Part shown: positions 44,401 through 56,081 of the stretch, one piece after another
Layout: each line of letters begins with the position of its first letter
Numbering within the stretch: position 1 is the stretch's first letter
Made by a program: the position numbers and the translations under genes
Source of the DNA: Orobanche coerulescens
Taxonomy: Eukaryota > Streptophyta > Magnoliopsida > Lamiales > Orobanchaceae
DNA: 64,000 nt
NCBI GenBank assembly: GCA_033398695.1
Contig: CM065803.1
Coordinates: forward strand, 49,963,501 to 50,027,500
Reading direction: 5' to 3'
The notes under the pieces: generated by a model
The model's input: the letters and a program-made list of their open reading frames with translations, nothing else
Database searches by the model: none
What the model was told of the DNA's origin: nothing

Positions 44401-45886
44401 GATGAGGCAAGTATGGGTCTCATATATTTGGAGCCGGGTTGAGTGCAGAGTTGGATTTGAGGCTGATGCGGTAGGGTTAAATTGTCTTGACAGTGGTACC
44501 TAGTCAGGTATCTTCAGGTCAGTCCTGTTTTCATTTCGATTTATTCTATATTATCCATGAATCTTAATCTTAATTCGTTAACTTTGCCATGTTATTGGAT
44601 AAATCATTGGTACTCTATTTTGGTATGAATTGTGATGTTCAATTGCATGAGTGAATCTTTTTGCTATTTGGGGCTTTTCGCAGTATTGTCTTGTTAGAGC
44701 ATGCTATTATCATTTAGGACATTAGTGCTTGAGTTATGACTAGCATGATTGTGTAAACACTGAGTCGTTTCGCTGATGTTCGTTGACGTGCAGTTGTCCC
44801 GAGCTTTTATAGCCTTTTCACTCTTTTTGTTGTTTGTCGCGTTTTCTTGTTTGGACAAATTCGAGGCTTGAATGTTGTTGTTTTCGTGTGGCATGAAGGT
44901 GCTTGAACTTGTATGACGATCTCGTACTCAAGTGCCTTGTCACTTTTCAGGTTTGTTTCATTCGATTTTTGAACGGGCTTTTCGGACTACTGCACAAAGT
45001 ACGTTGTGCAAAAGGAAAAGTTACGGCCATAATACTGTATATGTTACGACCATAGAGACTTCGACTTTATGACCGTAAAGGCTCATGCTATGCCGGTAAT
45101 CATGAGTGTGGCAAGGCAATAAGTCTCTTGGTGAGTATATGACCATAAAATGGCATGATACGATCGTATAACATTGAGTTACGTTTGTAAATTTTACATG
45201 TTACGACCGTAACATCATTCACGTATAAAAACCTGGCAGCAGATTTTGTTTTGCCATTTTTCATCCATTCTTCATTTGATGGCTGATTCCACATATTAGA
45301 AGATTACTCCATCATCTAATCACCAATCTCTCTCCTCCAGATCAAGATATTGTGCTATAGAATCTTAGTTTTGGGATTTGAGGGGTTTTTATTTGATTTC
45401 GCCTTCCTTATCCGATTTAGTCTAAATTAATGGTATAGTTGAGTTCGAGTAATCATATTTTACTGTCCCCCCTGATATTTGTGGAGCAATCCCCATAGTT
45501 CTCATCCCCAATCGTATGGGTCATTGGTGTCCCTGTAATGTCCGGCTAATGGTTCCAATGGGTAGTCTTTACGAAATCCCTTATTTTGTCGTTATGTGTT
45601 AGGATCGAATATTTGGGGAGAGTCCGGACCGAAGTCCTTTTCGTTTATCATTCCCTTGCGTAATAGTAATCAAGCCAAGTACATGGACATTATGTTATGT
45701 ATTATGTTATTTCGACGTGATTGATGATCTATGAAACTATTAAGTGTGTGTGAGTGGTTCGACCACCCGGGGATGGGTCCGACGGGGCCTTTGTGGATCT
45801 ATACTGAAGGTGCTAGATCGCCGACATGGTTTCCCACATAAGGACAGTTCTAGGGTTCCTCTGGGGGTCGATAAGGGGTATGATCG
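44401..45886 (+). repeat. Gypsy LTR K, left part
   Basis: Old LTR interrupted by solo LTR L. The true start is not visible; E was probably inserted near it. It has TTACGACCGTAA-type words (45035-45215), a TATA box (GTATAAAAACC, 45223-45233), a weak donor-like AAGCCAAGTAC (45672-45682) and GATGGGTCCGACGGGGCCT (45771-45789). It continues after L at 50253-50811. Confidence 0.7.
45035..45215 (+). repeat. TTACGACCGTAA-type array upstream of the TATA box of K
   Basis: About nine words: GTTACGGCCATAA, GTTACGACCATAG, TTATGACCGTAAAG, GCCGGTAATC, TATGACCATAAA, GATACGATCGTATAA, GTTACGTTTGTAAA and GTTACGACCGTAAC. The last lies about 10 bp before the TATA box at 45223. Confidence 0.8.
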
Positions 45887-46077
45887 TGTAATACCCTGAT
45901 TTTTCGGATATATTTTTCGTTTATATGTTGGATATCGTTGATGGATAATTGTGCTTGAGGATGTTGTGAATGTATGTTAATGTTATTGAAATGCGTATAT
46001 GTATTCATTGTGTCGTATGATCGTTTGGTATGTCGAGATGTTGGTCGAGGATAGCTGAATATGGCTAAGCACAGCCA

Positions 46078-46715
46078 CGATAGCGCACGCTATAAGATAT
46101 GCTTAGCGCACGCTACGAGGCACGAGTAGCGCACGCTACGTTGTGTAGTTAGCGTACGCTAATAGGTTCGCATTATATACGCTGAGGAGGGTCCTTAACG
46201 TACGTAAGAATTTCTGGGAAAGATTCGGAAGGCGACCAACATGTAGGCTCGGGTTGATGTTTATCGGCATTTAGCGCACGCTACTAAGGATGGTTAACGC
46301 ACGCTAACATCAGACCGCCAATAATGGAATGTTAGCTTTCGGCGGGTGGACCCGGCCATTTTCGACGCGTGTCCAGATAAGGTCAGCGGGTGTTTGTCAT
46401 GTAGGGCTAGCGCACGCTAATTCCAGATCGGTCAGAGGAATCCCGATAATCGCGGATGCTTTCGGCATGTGGGGGCACGAGTGGTAGGTGTGTACTGTAG
46501 CAAGTCAACTTCGGATAGCGCACGCTAAGGTCAATGACTTGCGTACGCTAGGCAGGATGTTTTACGTACATTAATGCATGGGCATTACGTATGTAAGCTA
46601 GTTTACGAAGCAAGGCAGTAGCCTCTGGGCTGCGCTAGCGCACGCTAACAAAGTCAGTTAGCGCACGCTAAGGCTCTAGCGCACACTAAACATGAGATGT
46701 TAGCGCACGCTAATA
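46078..46715 (+). repeat. TAGCGCACGCTA array upstream of the TATA box of L
   Basis: About fourteen copies over 640 bp, most with the exact core AGCGCACGCTA, plus TTAGCGTACGCTAA, TTAACGCACGCTAA, TTGCGTACGCTAG and TTAACGTACGTAAG. The last two lie 8-40 bp before the TATA box. Same core as in G and B although the LTR ends differ. Confidence 0.93.
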
Positions 46716-47969
46716 ATAAATATTATAAAAGGGGACAGACGGGTGATGAGAGGCATTTCGTCCATTTTTCTTCCTTCAGTCGGGAGAGAGAGAGAGTTGG
46801 GAGTCATTTGGGATTCCCAAACACAGTATAATGATAATCTTTAACAACATTAGATTGAGAGCTTGGATTCAAGCCTTATTCTTCAAGTTGTTCATGATTC
46901 TTTGGATGGAGTTCTAGTGTTCTTCTTTTTGGTTCGTCTAAACAGGTAATCTTCGTATTCCTTTGTTAATGGTTCGTTTTCTTGGATGATTACATTTGAG
47001 GAACATGTTGGATAATCATATAACGATGTTATATGGGATTTTATGGATTTTGATAAGAACTTTGAATGTTTCTTCATATTATTAAAGATGATGATTCGTT
47101 TAAACCGTTTTGAGATGGATTTCTGGATCATAATACGAGGTTGAATTCCAGATTGTGCATGTTATGATCCTTGTTACCGAGTTGGTCGGATTATTGATAT
47201 GATTATTGTTCTAGGTTGATTAACCAATAGGTATAATCGTTTTGCCACGGTGAAAAGCCGTAGATTCCATCCAGTCGGGGCTGAAGAGCTCGTAGACGAG
47301 GGCGATGAGTTCGGTGTTGGTTTTGTCATGTTGGTATCCAGGCAAGTGTTTACTTGTTCGGTTGTAATGTTTTGATGAGTAATTCCATTTACATTTCATA
47401 AGTATTTTATGTAGTATTGCATATTGACGAATGTTCAGTGATGTTTTATAAGGATTAGAATGCACAGTTGATGATTGTCGAGATACTTGGACAATCTTGG
47501 GAAGATTGTAATATTCGGATATTGTTGATGTCATTTTGGATATTCTTGGTATGTGGTATGCATTCCGGAAGGAAGTCCGGATAGAGGTATGTTTTATGGT
47601 AATCGTACATAGAGGATTATGTACGAGAAAGTATTCGGTATTGAGGTATTATACAGTATTGTTGTGATACTGGGATTTTTATGGTATTATCGTGATAATG
47701 GAATTTTGACGAGAATCGTTGGATTACCGGAAGTGGTAAGGTTATCGTTGAGGTTATTATTCTCATGATGCATGGCATGTGAATATTTATGTTTATGTAC
47801 TTGCGGTTATTTGTCGGGCATTATTGCTGACCCCGTTGTGGGACTTGTTTTTCAGGTATTGAGGACTTCGATGGTAGCGGTCGTGAGGCGAGGATTCCGG
47901 ACGATACTGGCTATGGCATATTTTTTGGGAATCGTGTATTTTGTTTGTGTATATCATTATTGATGTATA

Positions 47970-49968
47970 TGTTGGGATTCGGTGCCTAAAACGAAGGCCC
48001 AGCGGAAGCGGTAAAACGAAAATTAATTCGATCCGAATCCCTACGAGGATCGATCGAGCTACGTATATACGAATATCAAAAACGAAATACAAGAGATACA
48101 AGAAACATACCCTCGTAGTCCGATGATTAAATGGATAACCTTCTCTTGAGCTATTCCCCAAGCTTTGCTTGATCTCTACGAATCTATTCCGCTTCAAGCC
48201 CTTGAACGATCCAACGCCGAAAGCACCGCGTCTCTACTTGCCACGGGCCGGAAAACGAACGGAATGACAACACCTTGCTATCCTCCGAGGATACGGCTAG
48301 AGCTAGGTGATGAAGCTTGTTATAGATATTAATATCACTCTAAGTGTATGAATATCTATCTCTCTCAATATTTCCTCACAAAATTTCTCTAAGAAGTTAT
48401 GAAGAAGATGAATGAAGAAGATGAATAAAGAAGATGATGAAGAAGACTTCTATCTCTCTCTCCTCTTGCAACCTCACGTTGGAAACAAAAGTTGCTTGGA
48501 ATGATTAGTGAGAGATGTCTTCATCTTCATTTATTCAACTCTCCACATGCACATCTCATAATTATGAGAATCAAAGCCCCACCACCTCAATGATCAACCA
48601 TTAAAGAATGGAACATGGGTCCATATGAAAGTGGGTGGAAGTGTGGGGTTTGGCCCATGTAGAAATCGGACAAGTTCGGTTCGTTTCGGACTCCCGCGAG
48701 TCCAAACAGATAAACTCCGATTCTGTATCGATGTATTTATATCGATTAATTAATCCAATTAATTAAACATATCAAATACATTATAACATAATTAATTTCT
48801 CCAAGAAATAATTATATCCATGAATTAAATTAATCACCCAGTGATATATTTAATTCATTAGGCCGTAAATCAATTTATCCGATAAATCGATTTAAAATAT
48901 CCAATGTCCCAAATTAGATATCCAATATCTAATATTCATAATGAGAGAATTAGCTTAATTCATTCCGTCGTCAATCCTAATGCGCGACTCGGTAGGTCCG
49001 TCTCAGTCAGCAATGGGAGGAACCAAAGAGTAGTAGCACCACCTAGCCAGCCTGGTGGCCTACACTGTATCCCGACTGAGAACGAATGATTGGGATCATT
49101 CAAGAACCATTCTGTCGTGAATACCAGTATACGTATAAACCCTTCTTTCAAATATCCCGATCAAGTTATAGGATCACGGTCAGTCAAACCCTATCTGTAC
49201 TTGACGCTATGCATGCGTTAATGCAAATCGAGATCATCGAGCTCTCGTGTATCTAATACAGCTAGCTCCAATGCTTTGGCCAAAGACTTATGATCTCATC
49301 TGCCAATAACCGCATAGGACATATAACCCGTTCACTAGCAGGAGAAAGAATTCTATCTTGGTATTCAGTAGGACCTGCTACTTGCCCATCAAGATGCACG
49401 TCGAGGTTGACCCCCGCCTTCCGGTTTACAGGGTCGAACTACTCTAATGAAAATCTTGACGTCACAAGCACATCCCTACTAAATCCTCAAGTCGAAGGTT
49501 CACGAATACCTATCACAACCTTTCGATTCCGTCATTGGTGTCCGGAGTGAAATCCGTGTGACGAATCGAGGGTGAGTCGGTTCGAGTATACTAATCTAAT
49601 TAGCATACCTATAACGTGTGCTCCCACTAACCATTAGTGTTCGACAGGCACTCTCCATGTCAAAGAACACGTCATACAAGTCTTCACATAAACTTAACGC
49701 CCAATCAAGTTTCATCGACTTGCGAACGGTTAAGTATTTGAGCTATAAACCATTCCAGTGCCGACCCCCTTATCCAATAAGGAGTGGAATGTTTTGCTCT
49801 CAAATACACGGACTAGTTTCTATATGTTTATTTACGAGTTAGGAATGCCAGTAACTACCAGTAAATAAAGAAACATTCATTTGCCTTATATAAATGGTTT
49901 ACATAATTACAAGTACAATACCCTCACTCAACAACCTCTGAGTGGCATTCAAGGGCATACTCCTAACA
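47970..49968 (-). repeat. Solo LTR N, copia (Angela-like), in LTR L
   Basis: 1999 bp. On the minus strand it starts TGTTAGGAGTATGCCC and ends CGAATCCCAACA, with perfect target duplication GTATA (47965-47969, 49969-49973). Homologous to O. No primer site or coding follows, so it is a solo LTR. Confidence 0.9.
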
Positions 49969-50252
49969 GTATATGTATCTTGGACTGTATTTCTATCCGC
50001 TGCGTGAGTTTTTTCAAATGGCTTTCGGTTTTTTTCCAACTGAGTTTCATTTCAAAAACCGATTCCCTAAACCGAGTTTTTGGCCTTGATCGTTTTGACG
50101 GTAGTTGTGTGTTTTCAAATGATTTTGTGAGTTTTGGAAAATACTACCGTCATCGGCCTTTTTGGGCGTTTTTGTAATTGGTTTTAGCCTAGTGGGTTCC
50201 GGCGCAGGGCCCACAGCGTGTAATATTCCCGGTTGGATCTGGGGGTGTTACA

Positions 50253-50811
50253 GATCGCAGGTTACCTTGTGTGCTGTTATTCTTGACGGTGTTGTGGTTG
50301 ACATGTTATAATTTTCTGGAATATTACTTTGCAAATGTTTACAAAAATGTGAAAAGTTAGATTTTAAATGTACACGTATATAATATTGTGTAATTGTGTA
50401 CTTGCACTAGCTACTCGAATGTTAACCCAATAAATGGAGGAAATGCCTTTTATACATTTCAGGTGATGGTCTGTTCGAGGAGCATGCAAATGATGGTTAG
50501 ATGTGATGTTATTTGGCTTGATTCTTGGGGATTAGCCTTAACATGATTTATTCTTTTATGGAGTCGGTTAAGTAAACTATGTATATTTTTTAAACTGTTG
50601 ATGAAGTCCCCTGCGTGGGCAATGATTTTACCTACTTCACCGGTGTACTTTACTTTTACTTAAATATTTTAGCTGAGTCCACGTCCTAATATTCATTATT
50701 AAATATCTTATGTTTAAGTGACATGTCGATATAGGTGATTTGGTAGCCTGGTAGACCTCCAAGGAAGGTTCTGCGGCATGTAACAACCCTTGAGATATTT
50801 GGGGTGTTACG
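50253..50811 (+). repeat. Gypsy LTR K, right part
   Basis: Continues LTR K after L. Contains TGTACTTGCACTAGC...GTTAACCC, acceptor-like ATTTCAG/G (AG at 50461-50462), CCCCTGCGTGGGC, and the end ATTTGGGGTGTTAC at about 50811. Confidence 0.75.
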
Positions 50812-50815
50812 TTTA

Positions 50816-50827
50816 TGGTTTCGGAAC
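50816..50827 (+). other. Primer binding site of K, mutated
   Basis: TGGTTTCGGAAC after the LTR end; three changes from the initiator-Met site, in keeping with an old element. Confidence 0.65.
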
Positions 50828-51063
50828 TAGATTTTTAGTACCTACGATGTCAGTCAAGTTGGGTCGAGTAGTAAGTTTCAGCTGTTAAGCATAACATCAT
50901 CATACTACTATCCATCCGTATAACCCGTGGTTGTAGCTCTTCTACACTTTTATGTTCCTTTACTACTCCTTATGTGAATTAGAATCATGAGTTAAAGTGC
51001 TCAACGATGTAAATTGTGGACTGTGCTGATCTTGTTCCACTTTTGTTTTCTTCTTTGTTCAGT

Positions 51064-52262
51064 ATGTTGAGAGACTTTGGCAGAACATTTTGAGGATGCG
51101 GCCAAGCCTATGTCGTGGTGCTGCTAATGAAGAAATTACACCTTCTTAATCATCCACTGATTCATCACATACGGTGTCATATACTTTACCTTTGATTTTT
51201 GATGGGCATAAGAACCTTTTAGTCATCCAGGACCAACTGAAGAGTAGTAATGCCGACATTAGAGTTACCGGTATTCTTCATAATATGATAGCTCAACTGG
51301 CTCAGATTGCTCAGGTTGGACATCAAAATCCACCCCCCGACCGTGGATAATGAAGCTATCAAATGGCTCCACGAGATGATGAGGATAGACCTCCTCTCGT
51401 TTTGCCAGTTCTATTGATTATTTGGGTTGGGAAAACTGGCTCTTTCATTTAGGAAGAACTTTTGTTGCCGTGGTCTGTCTAGATGAAAGGATGGTTCCTA
51501 TTGCCCAATACCTTATGGATAAGGAAGTCGTAGGTTGGTGAGAGGCAGTGGTACTCAGGGATTGTATAACCACTCGAGATGAGTTCAAGACTGCCATGGA
51601 GGCAGAATATTGTCCGCCATCGGTTTGAGAGCACAGAATTGTTGAGTTCTTCACGGTTACACCCTAGGATGTGCCAATCTTCCTAGCCATGGTCACCTAC
51701 AATAAACATTTGAGCTATGTTAGAGATCAAGTGAGAATCTAGGTGGATAAGACCCACTATTTCAACCTGTATATGAAGCCTCGTATTCGACATAAATGGA
51801 ACCTCTCATGGGTACTGCATTGAAGAAATATCAGGATCGTGCTTTTGCAGTTGATATGGCTATCTCATAATTAGAGGCCAGTTCCAAATCTAAGAAACAG
51901 AAAATCACTTGCAACCTTTGGGTAGTAAGGAGGTGGATTACCTAAGTTACAGCCTGCCCATGCTTCAGGTGGAGACCATTTTATCATGCTAGTAGCTCCC
52001 ATGGTAACCGTTCTATTTAGTCTATAGCTGGAGGTGGCAAAGTTCGTTTTAACTGCAATCAGAGTGAGCATATTGCGGGAGATTGTCCATATCCACTAGT
52101 TGCTTGTTATTCGCGTAGACAAAGTGGGCATCATACAGTTCATTGTATGACTGTTGCCAAAATAGTCAGAACTCCGATGGTAATGACGGCATAGAGAGAG
52201 TCTAGTGGAGTGGGGGGATAATTCTTATTACTTCCTCTCACCCCAGTTTCTCAGACTCCATA
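51064..52262 (+). pseudogene. Gypsy K gag, heavily degenerate
   Basis: Follows the PBS by about 240 bp of leader. In mixed frames: MLRDFGRTF start, a capsid region (near 51460 KDGSYCPIPYG, 51780 YMKPRI), LKKYQDRAFAVDMAIS (compare YQDKALAYEIKEAS of B) at about 51820-51870, and two ruined knuckles FNCNQSEHIAGDC and CYSRRQSGHHTVHC near 52048-52150. At least ten stops. Among the oldest coding remnants here. Confidence 0.8.
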
Positions 52263-52269
52263 GAGTTCA

Positions 52270-52463
52270 TGTAATATCCGAGGTATTTCTATTTTTACTG
52301 ATATTTTTGGTATTTTTCTATTTCTGACTACTCGCTTGTAATCGTTTTGATATTTTGAAACTATTTTATTTTATACTTTTTGCCATTCGAACGAGTTTCT
52401 ATGTTGTTAGTAATGAGTCCGTGTAATATTGTAACTTTATCATGGTTGGGTTCGATTATTACA
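52270..52463 (+). repeat. LTR-like fragment after K gag
   Basis: Begins TGTAATATCCGAGG directly after the gag remnant and reaches GATTATTACA, where minus-strand copia I gag resumes. At 194 bp it is far too short for a gypsy LTR. It is probably the start of the K 3' LTR with a large deletion; protease and pol of K are also missing. Confidence 0.45.
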
Positions 52464-52562
52464 AGTCTTGTTCAAAACTGTACAGTTACCGCAAGAACTT
52501 GATACCCTTGTCTGAAGAGACCTTCGGCAGCTTGAAGCTCTGTCAGCAATTCGCCAAAGTAT
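52464..52562 (-). pseudogene. Copia I gag, downstream piece
   Basis: On the minus strand reads LAELLTELQAAEGLFRQGYQVLAV, the usual end of the copia UBN2 gag domain. It joins the piece at 55442-55996 if J is removed, and is cut on the left by the K-derived fragment. Confidence 0.75.
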
Positions 52563-52820
52563 TGTAATATCCAGAAATTTTAAATTCGAATTTTGGCGAT
52601 ATAATTTTTATTTATTTACATTTATTTTATTTTATTAGATGATTATTTAAATGTCGGGCGGACTTTGAGATGTCGGACTAGAATATTGGTGAGTTCTTGA
52701 TTTTATCAGACGCAGTATGAATTAATCGAATAATCAAACTAGGAGACTAAATAATAGATTTGAGATCGATCATTTTTTTACTCGGATAATTTATAATAGA
52801 CCCTATTGGGTCAATTACCC

Positions 52821-52875
<55 letters not shown>
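52821..52875. repeat. (TA)n(TG)n microsatellite
   Basis: About 7 TA units followed by 20 TG units, within LTR J. Confidence 0.97.
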
Positions 52876-52878
<3 letters not shown>

Positions 52879-53176
52879 CAATCTACTAGTTACTTTCTTT
52901 CTATTTGTCATTTTTTTTCTTTCTTCCCACCTACCACGTGAAGCAACCACCAACACCATTCATCCCCTTCTTCTTCACGATCGGAAGTGCGGCGGCCGCA
53001 GTGTAAGGTTCTGGTGGCGACCTCGGGTTTACGTCTTCACGGGGACTCGCTGCTCAAAAACGGGTGACCATCGAAGGAGATGGGTTACAGCAAAGGTGAG
53101 CCGTTCAGGTCAACAGCGGTGGACTGGTTTCTCCGATGACGCCAACGATCTAGATTTCCGACGACCGGAGATTTCA

Positions 53177-53569
53177 TTTGTCAAGCAGTGTTTGGCTTGT
53201 CAGCAAGTGAAAGCACTACACCAACGACCGTATGGAAAGTTACACCCATTGACCATTCCAGAATGGAAGTGGGAAGGAATAGCTATGTATTTTGTGACTA
53301 GTTTGTCGAGGACCGAATGAGGAAACACTGCTATATGGGTTATAGTAGACAAACTCCCAAAATCAGCTCACTTTTTGCCTATCCCAATTACTTACGGATC
53401 TGAGAAGTTGGTACAGTTATAAGTTCGTGAAATTGTACGTTTGCATGGAGTGCCGATATCAATCATGTCAGATCGAGATCCAAAATTTACCGCTAGATTC
53501 TGGGCGAGTCTGCAGAAGGAATTGGGTACACATCTGGACTTTAGTACCGCTTTCCACCCGCAGACCGGT
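53177..53569 (+). pseudogene. Gypsy integrase fragment embedded in LTR J
   Basis: Reads FVKQCLACQQVKALHQRPYG, LTIPEWKWEGIAMYFVTSLSRTE, a stop, then IWVIVDKLPKSAHFLPIPIT, YGSEKLVQL, a stop, [40 protein letters not shown] and STAFHPQTG, where it ends before the catalytic Glu segment. It covers the CxxC of the zinc domain and both catalytic Asp. Its sequence (PIPEWKWEGIAM, YGSEKL, KFTARFW) differs clearly from the A and C integrases, so the donor was another chromovirus lineage. It is not followed by GPF or chromodomain and lies between two LTR halves that share one target duplication. Confidence 0.92.
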
Positions 53570-55441
53570 CGAGAGATTACCATTATAATTCTCGTCTTCT
53601 ATCAGTCTGAGATTAGATCCGATCAATTCTTGTTTCTTGGTTTGATCCGATCAATTAATTAAGGGGCACAATCAAGGTAATATTAGCCGTATAATCACCT
53701 TGAAATTATAAGATATTAAATTAGATCCTTATATTAAATTTTCTACTATGTATTTATAATAAAGGTTGGATTTTAATAGATCGATTGGGTGGGACGTGTT
53801 CGTCGGAGCTTTCTGCATCATTTATCGAGGCAAGTATCTTGCCCATACATTTTGTGTTTTGTAGACGTATTAGTTGGTAATGGAACTTAATTGCAATTTG
53901 AATATTTTTAAAAGAATCGGTATATTCTCGATAAATATTTTCCTTCGAAGATAACTCGTATGCTTTGTGAATAAATGTATTTTCTGAATATGTGTATTAG
54001 TGTTGTATGTTGGAAGGTGTTGTGATTGTATTACGTGATTATAGTAGACCCTTTTCCACTGGTCGAGGATTGTGTATTGATACGTGTACTCGTTTGGTTA
54101 ATATGTGATGTTGTGTGATATTAGTTGTGAGTATATGTCGGATAAAGTGGCCATTCTAGCAAGTACTTTACATTTTGTATGTATATTTTAGTATTTGAAT
54201 TATGACTTTCCGTGTATGTTGTGGATGTGAATGCGTATCTTCACCCAGAGATGGTCCAACAGGACCTATGTGGATACATAGTACCGTGTGTATGTGTATC
54301 ATGAACTGGGGTTAACCACCTAGGGATGGTCCGACGGGGCCTCTGCGGGATGCGGTGGCCGTTAGTCTCGTACCAACAGTTAATCTTTGAAATGTTTTGT
54401 TGGAGAACTATGATTTTGGCGCATATTTCATCTGATTAGAATGGCAGTTCAAATGGTATTGTACTTGGCTGGAATGGCACCAGAAAATGTGTTGTGTATG
54501 ATTCGTCTCTTGGTTGCGATATTTGGGTATGGGTACGTGAGTCCTGTGGTTGCTCCGTGCATTGTAGCTTTGTGGTGTGTCGAGTTCGACCATATGGTTA
54601 AGTTGTAGAGTTGTGCTCTCCGATGTCGTTCTGTGATACTGTTGTCATGGTAATGTTTGACACTGTGTAGTTTCCGTCGGGTTATTCTTTGAGTATGTGA
54701 TGTGGATGATTGGTTCGTAAACCCCATGTTCTGTGACCGGATTTGTATTTTGGAAAATAAACTTTGGTTTGTGACCCTAAGTGCTTTTCGATAAGTTACG
54801 AATTATTCAATTCCTAATGTTTTTCAAAACTCCCGAGATCTTGAATTGATTTTCAGAATGACCACTCGTTTCATTTATACTTTTACGGTTTGAACTATTT
54901 TATTCAAATGAGAAATCTCAGGAAGTATTTCGTGCTGACTGAGTTGTGGATTATTCAAGTTATTGTATTATCGAAATGTATTGTGTGGCCCGTATTTGCA
55001 CTTTATACTTGTACTAGAAAAACAGTGGAGTTTTGCTAACCCCTGAGAAATCGGGGGGTGGATTTTCGTATTGCATCCAGGTATATACAAGTCCTTGGGG
55101 AGCTAAACATAGGATCGTCACAAAGGATGATGGAAGACGACGATACTAATCACACGAAGACCAACTCCGGGTGTAGTTAGTCGGAGTTGATTGTGTTGTC
55201 CTTTCTGCTGTCGTATTTTATGTTGTATGAGTGTTTTTTACCTTAGCATGGGTATGAGTTCAGACAGAGTTATATAAAATTGATTTGTATGTTAGTGATG
55301 AAAGACCAAATCGTCTATTAGTTCGTCATTTTGTTACATCGACTTGTAATGTGATGTGTTGTTTTTGTATTTAGCCTTGTAGATCCTCATGGAGAGGGTC
55401 TGCGGCACTGTAATATTCCCGAGTGGTTTGAGAGTGTTACA

Positions 55442-55996
55442 AGTATATTCCCTATGATTCATATTATAGGTTAGGCGAAACTGCTCAAAGCTTGTAGGTA
55501 AACTGCCTAGGATTATACCGACCTGCTTTTCCGAATCGATAGTGTCCCTAAGATATCAGTTCCTTTAGATAAGAAATCATCTTTAGGACATGATCTCTTA
55601 GGGGGGTTCCTTCAAGCATCTGGGTCGTCATCAAGACCCTCATAGCATCTTGCCTAGCCTCTCGGTTCTGATGACCAAATATCTCGCCGAGATTTTTCAT
55701 CATTTATGCGGTCATGCCCATACTTTGATGCTGATGCTGCAACATTTTTCTAAAGAAGTCAAGATATGACAGCAAGCCATCTCATCAGATTTCTTCCATT
55801 TGCGATATTATCTCACCTCATCAGGCGTCAAATCCACATTTGTTTCCAATGGGCATTCCTCAGTTAGAACAAACTTATGTTCTTCAGTAGTCAGGATAAT
55901 ATTAAGGTTACGTTTCCAATCAGCAAAGTTAGTGCCATCAAGTTTGTTTTCTCTGAGAATAACAATAAGTGGATTGAAAGACATCCGCGATAACAT
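55442..55996 (-). pseudogene. Copia I gag, N-terminal piece
   Basis: On the minus strand begins MSFNPLIVILRENKLDGTNF, ADWKRNLNIILTTEEHKFVL and TEECP, the typical start of copia gag (first Met of that motif at about 55980). It continues in broken frames to MISYLKELISLGTLSIRKSR-like sequence and YNMNHREYT near the J insertion. Gag forms the particle; stops and frameshifts disable it. Confidence 0.88.
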
Positions 55997-56050
55997 TCAA
56001 ACATTCATCTCATAATGCATATTAAAATATATAGTAAAAAACCTCAAAAC

Positions 56051-56052
<2 letters not shown>

Positions 56053-56081
<29 letters not shown>
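56053..56081. repeat. (TA)n microsatellite
   Basis: About 14 TA units in the leader of copia I. Confidence 0.97.

Larger units (their letters stand above)
45887..50252 (+). repeat. Solo gypsy LTR L in LTR K, split by N
   Basis: Starts TGTAATACCCTG and ends TCTGGGGGTGTTACA, with perfect target duplication GATCG (45882-45886, 50253-50257). Without N it is about 2362 bp. Contains a 14-copy palindrome array, a TATA box (TATTATAAAAGG, 46721-46732), donor-like AG/GCAAGTG (GC at 47342), hairpin GACCCCGTTGTGGGAC, and acceptor-like TTTTTCAG/G (AG at 47854-47855). Confidence 0.92.
52563..55441 (+). repeat. Solo gypsy LTR J in copia I gag, carrying an integrase fragment
   Basis: Starts TGTAATATCCAGAA and ends TTTGAGAGTGTTACA, 2879 bp, with perfect target duplication AGTAT (52558-52562, 55442-55446). 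Contains a (TA)n(TG)n tract, an embedded integrase fragment (53177-53569), donor-like GAG/GCAAGTATC (GC at 53830), two GGTCCRACRGGRCCT motifs (54252, 54328), CTTGTACTAG...GCTAACCCC with hairpin, and acceptor-like CATCCAG/G (AG at 55079-55080). Longer than the other gypsy LTRs by roughly the length of the captured piece. Confidence 0.88.

Noticed and set aside
52270..52463. A complete 194 bp TRIM-like LTR
   Set aside because: It starts TGTAATATCC and ends ATTACA, but no target duplication, primer site or polypurine tract fits; better explained as a deleted gypsy LTR.
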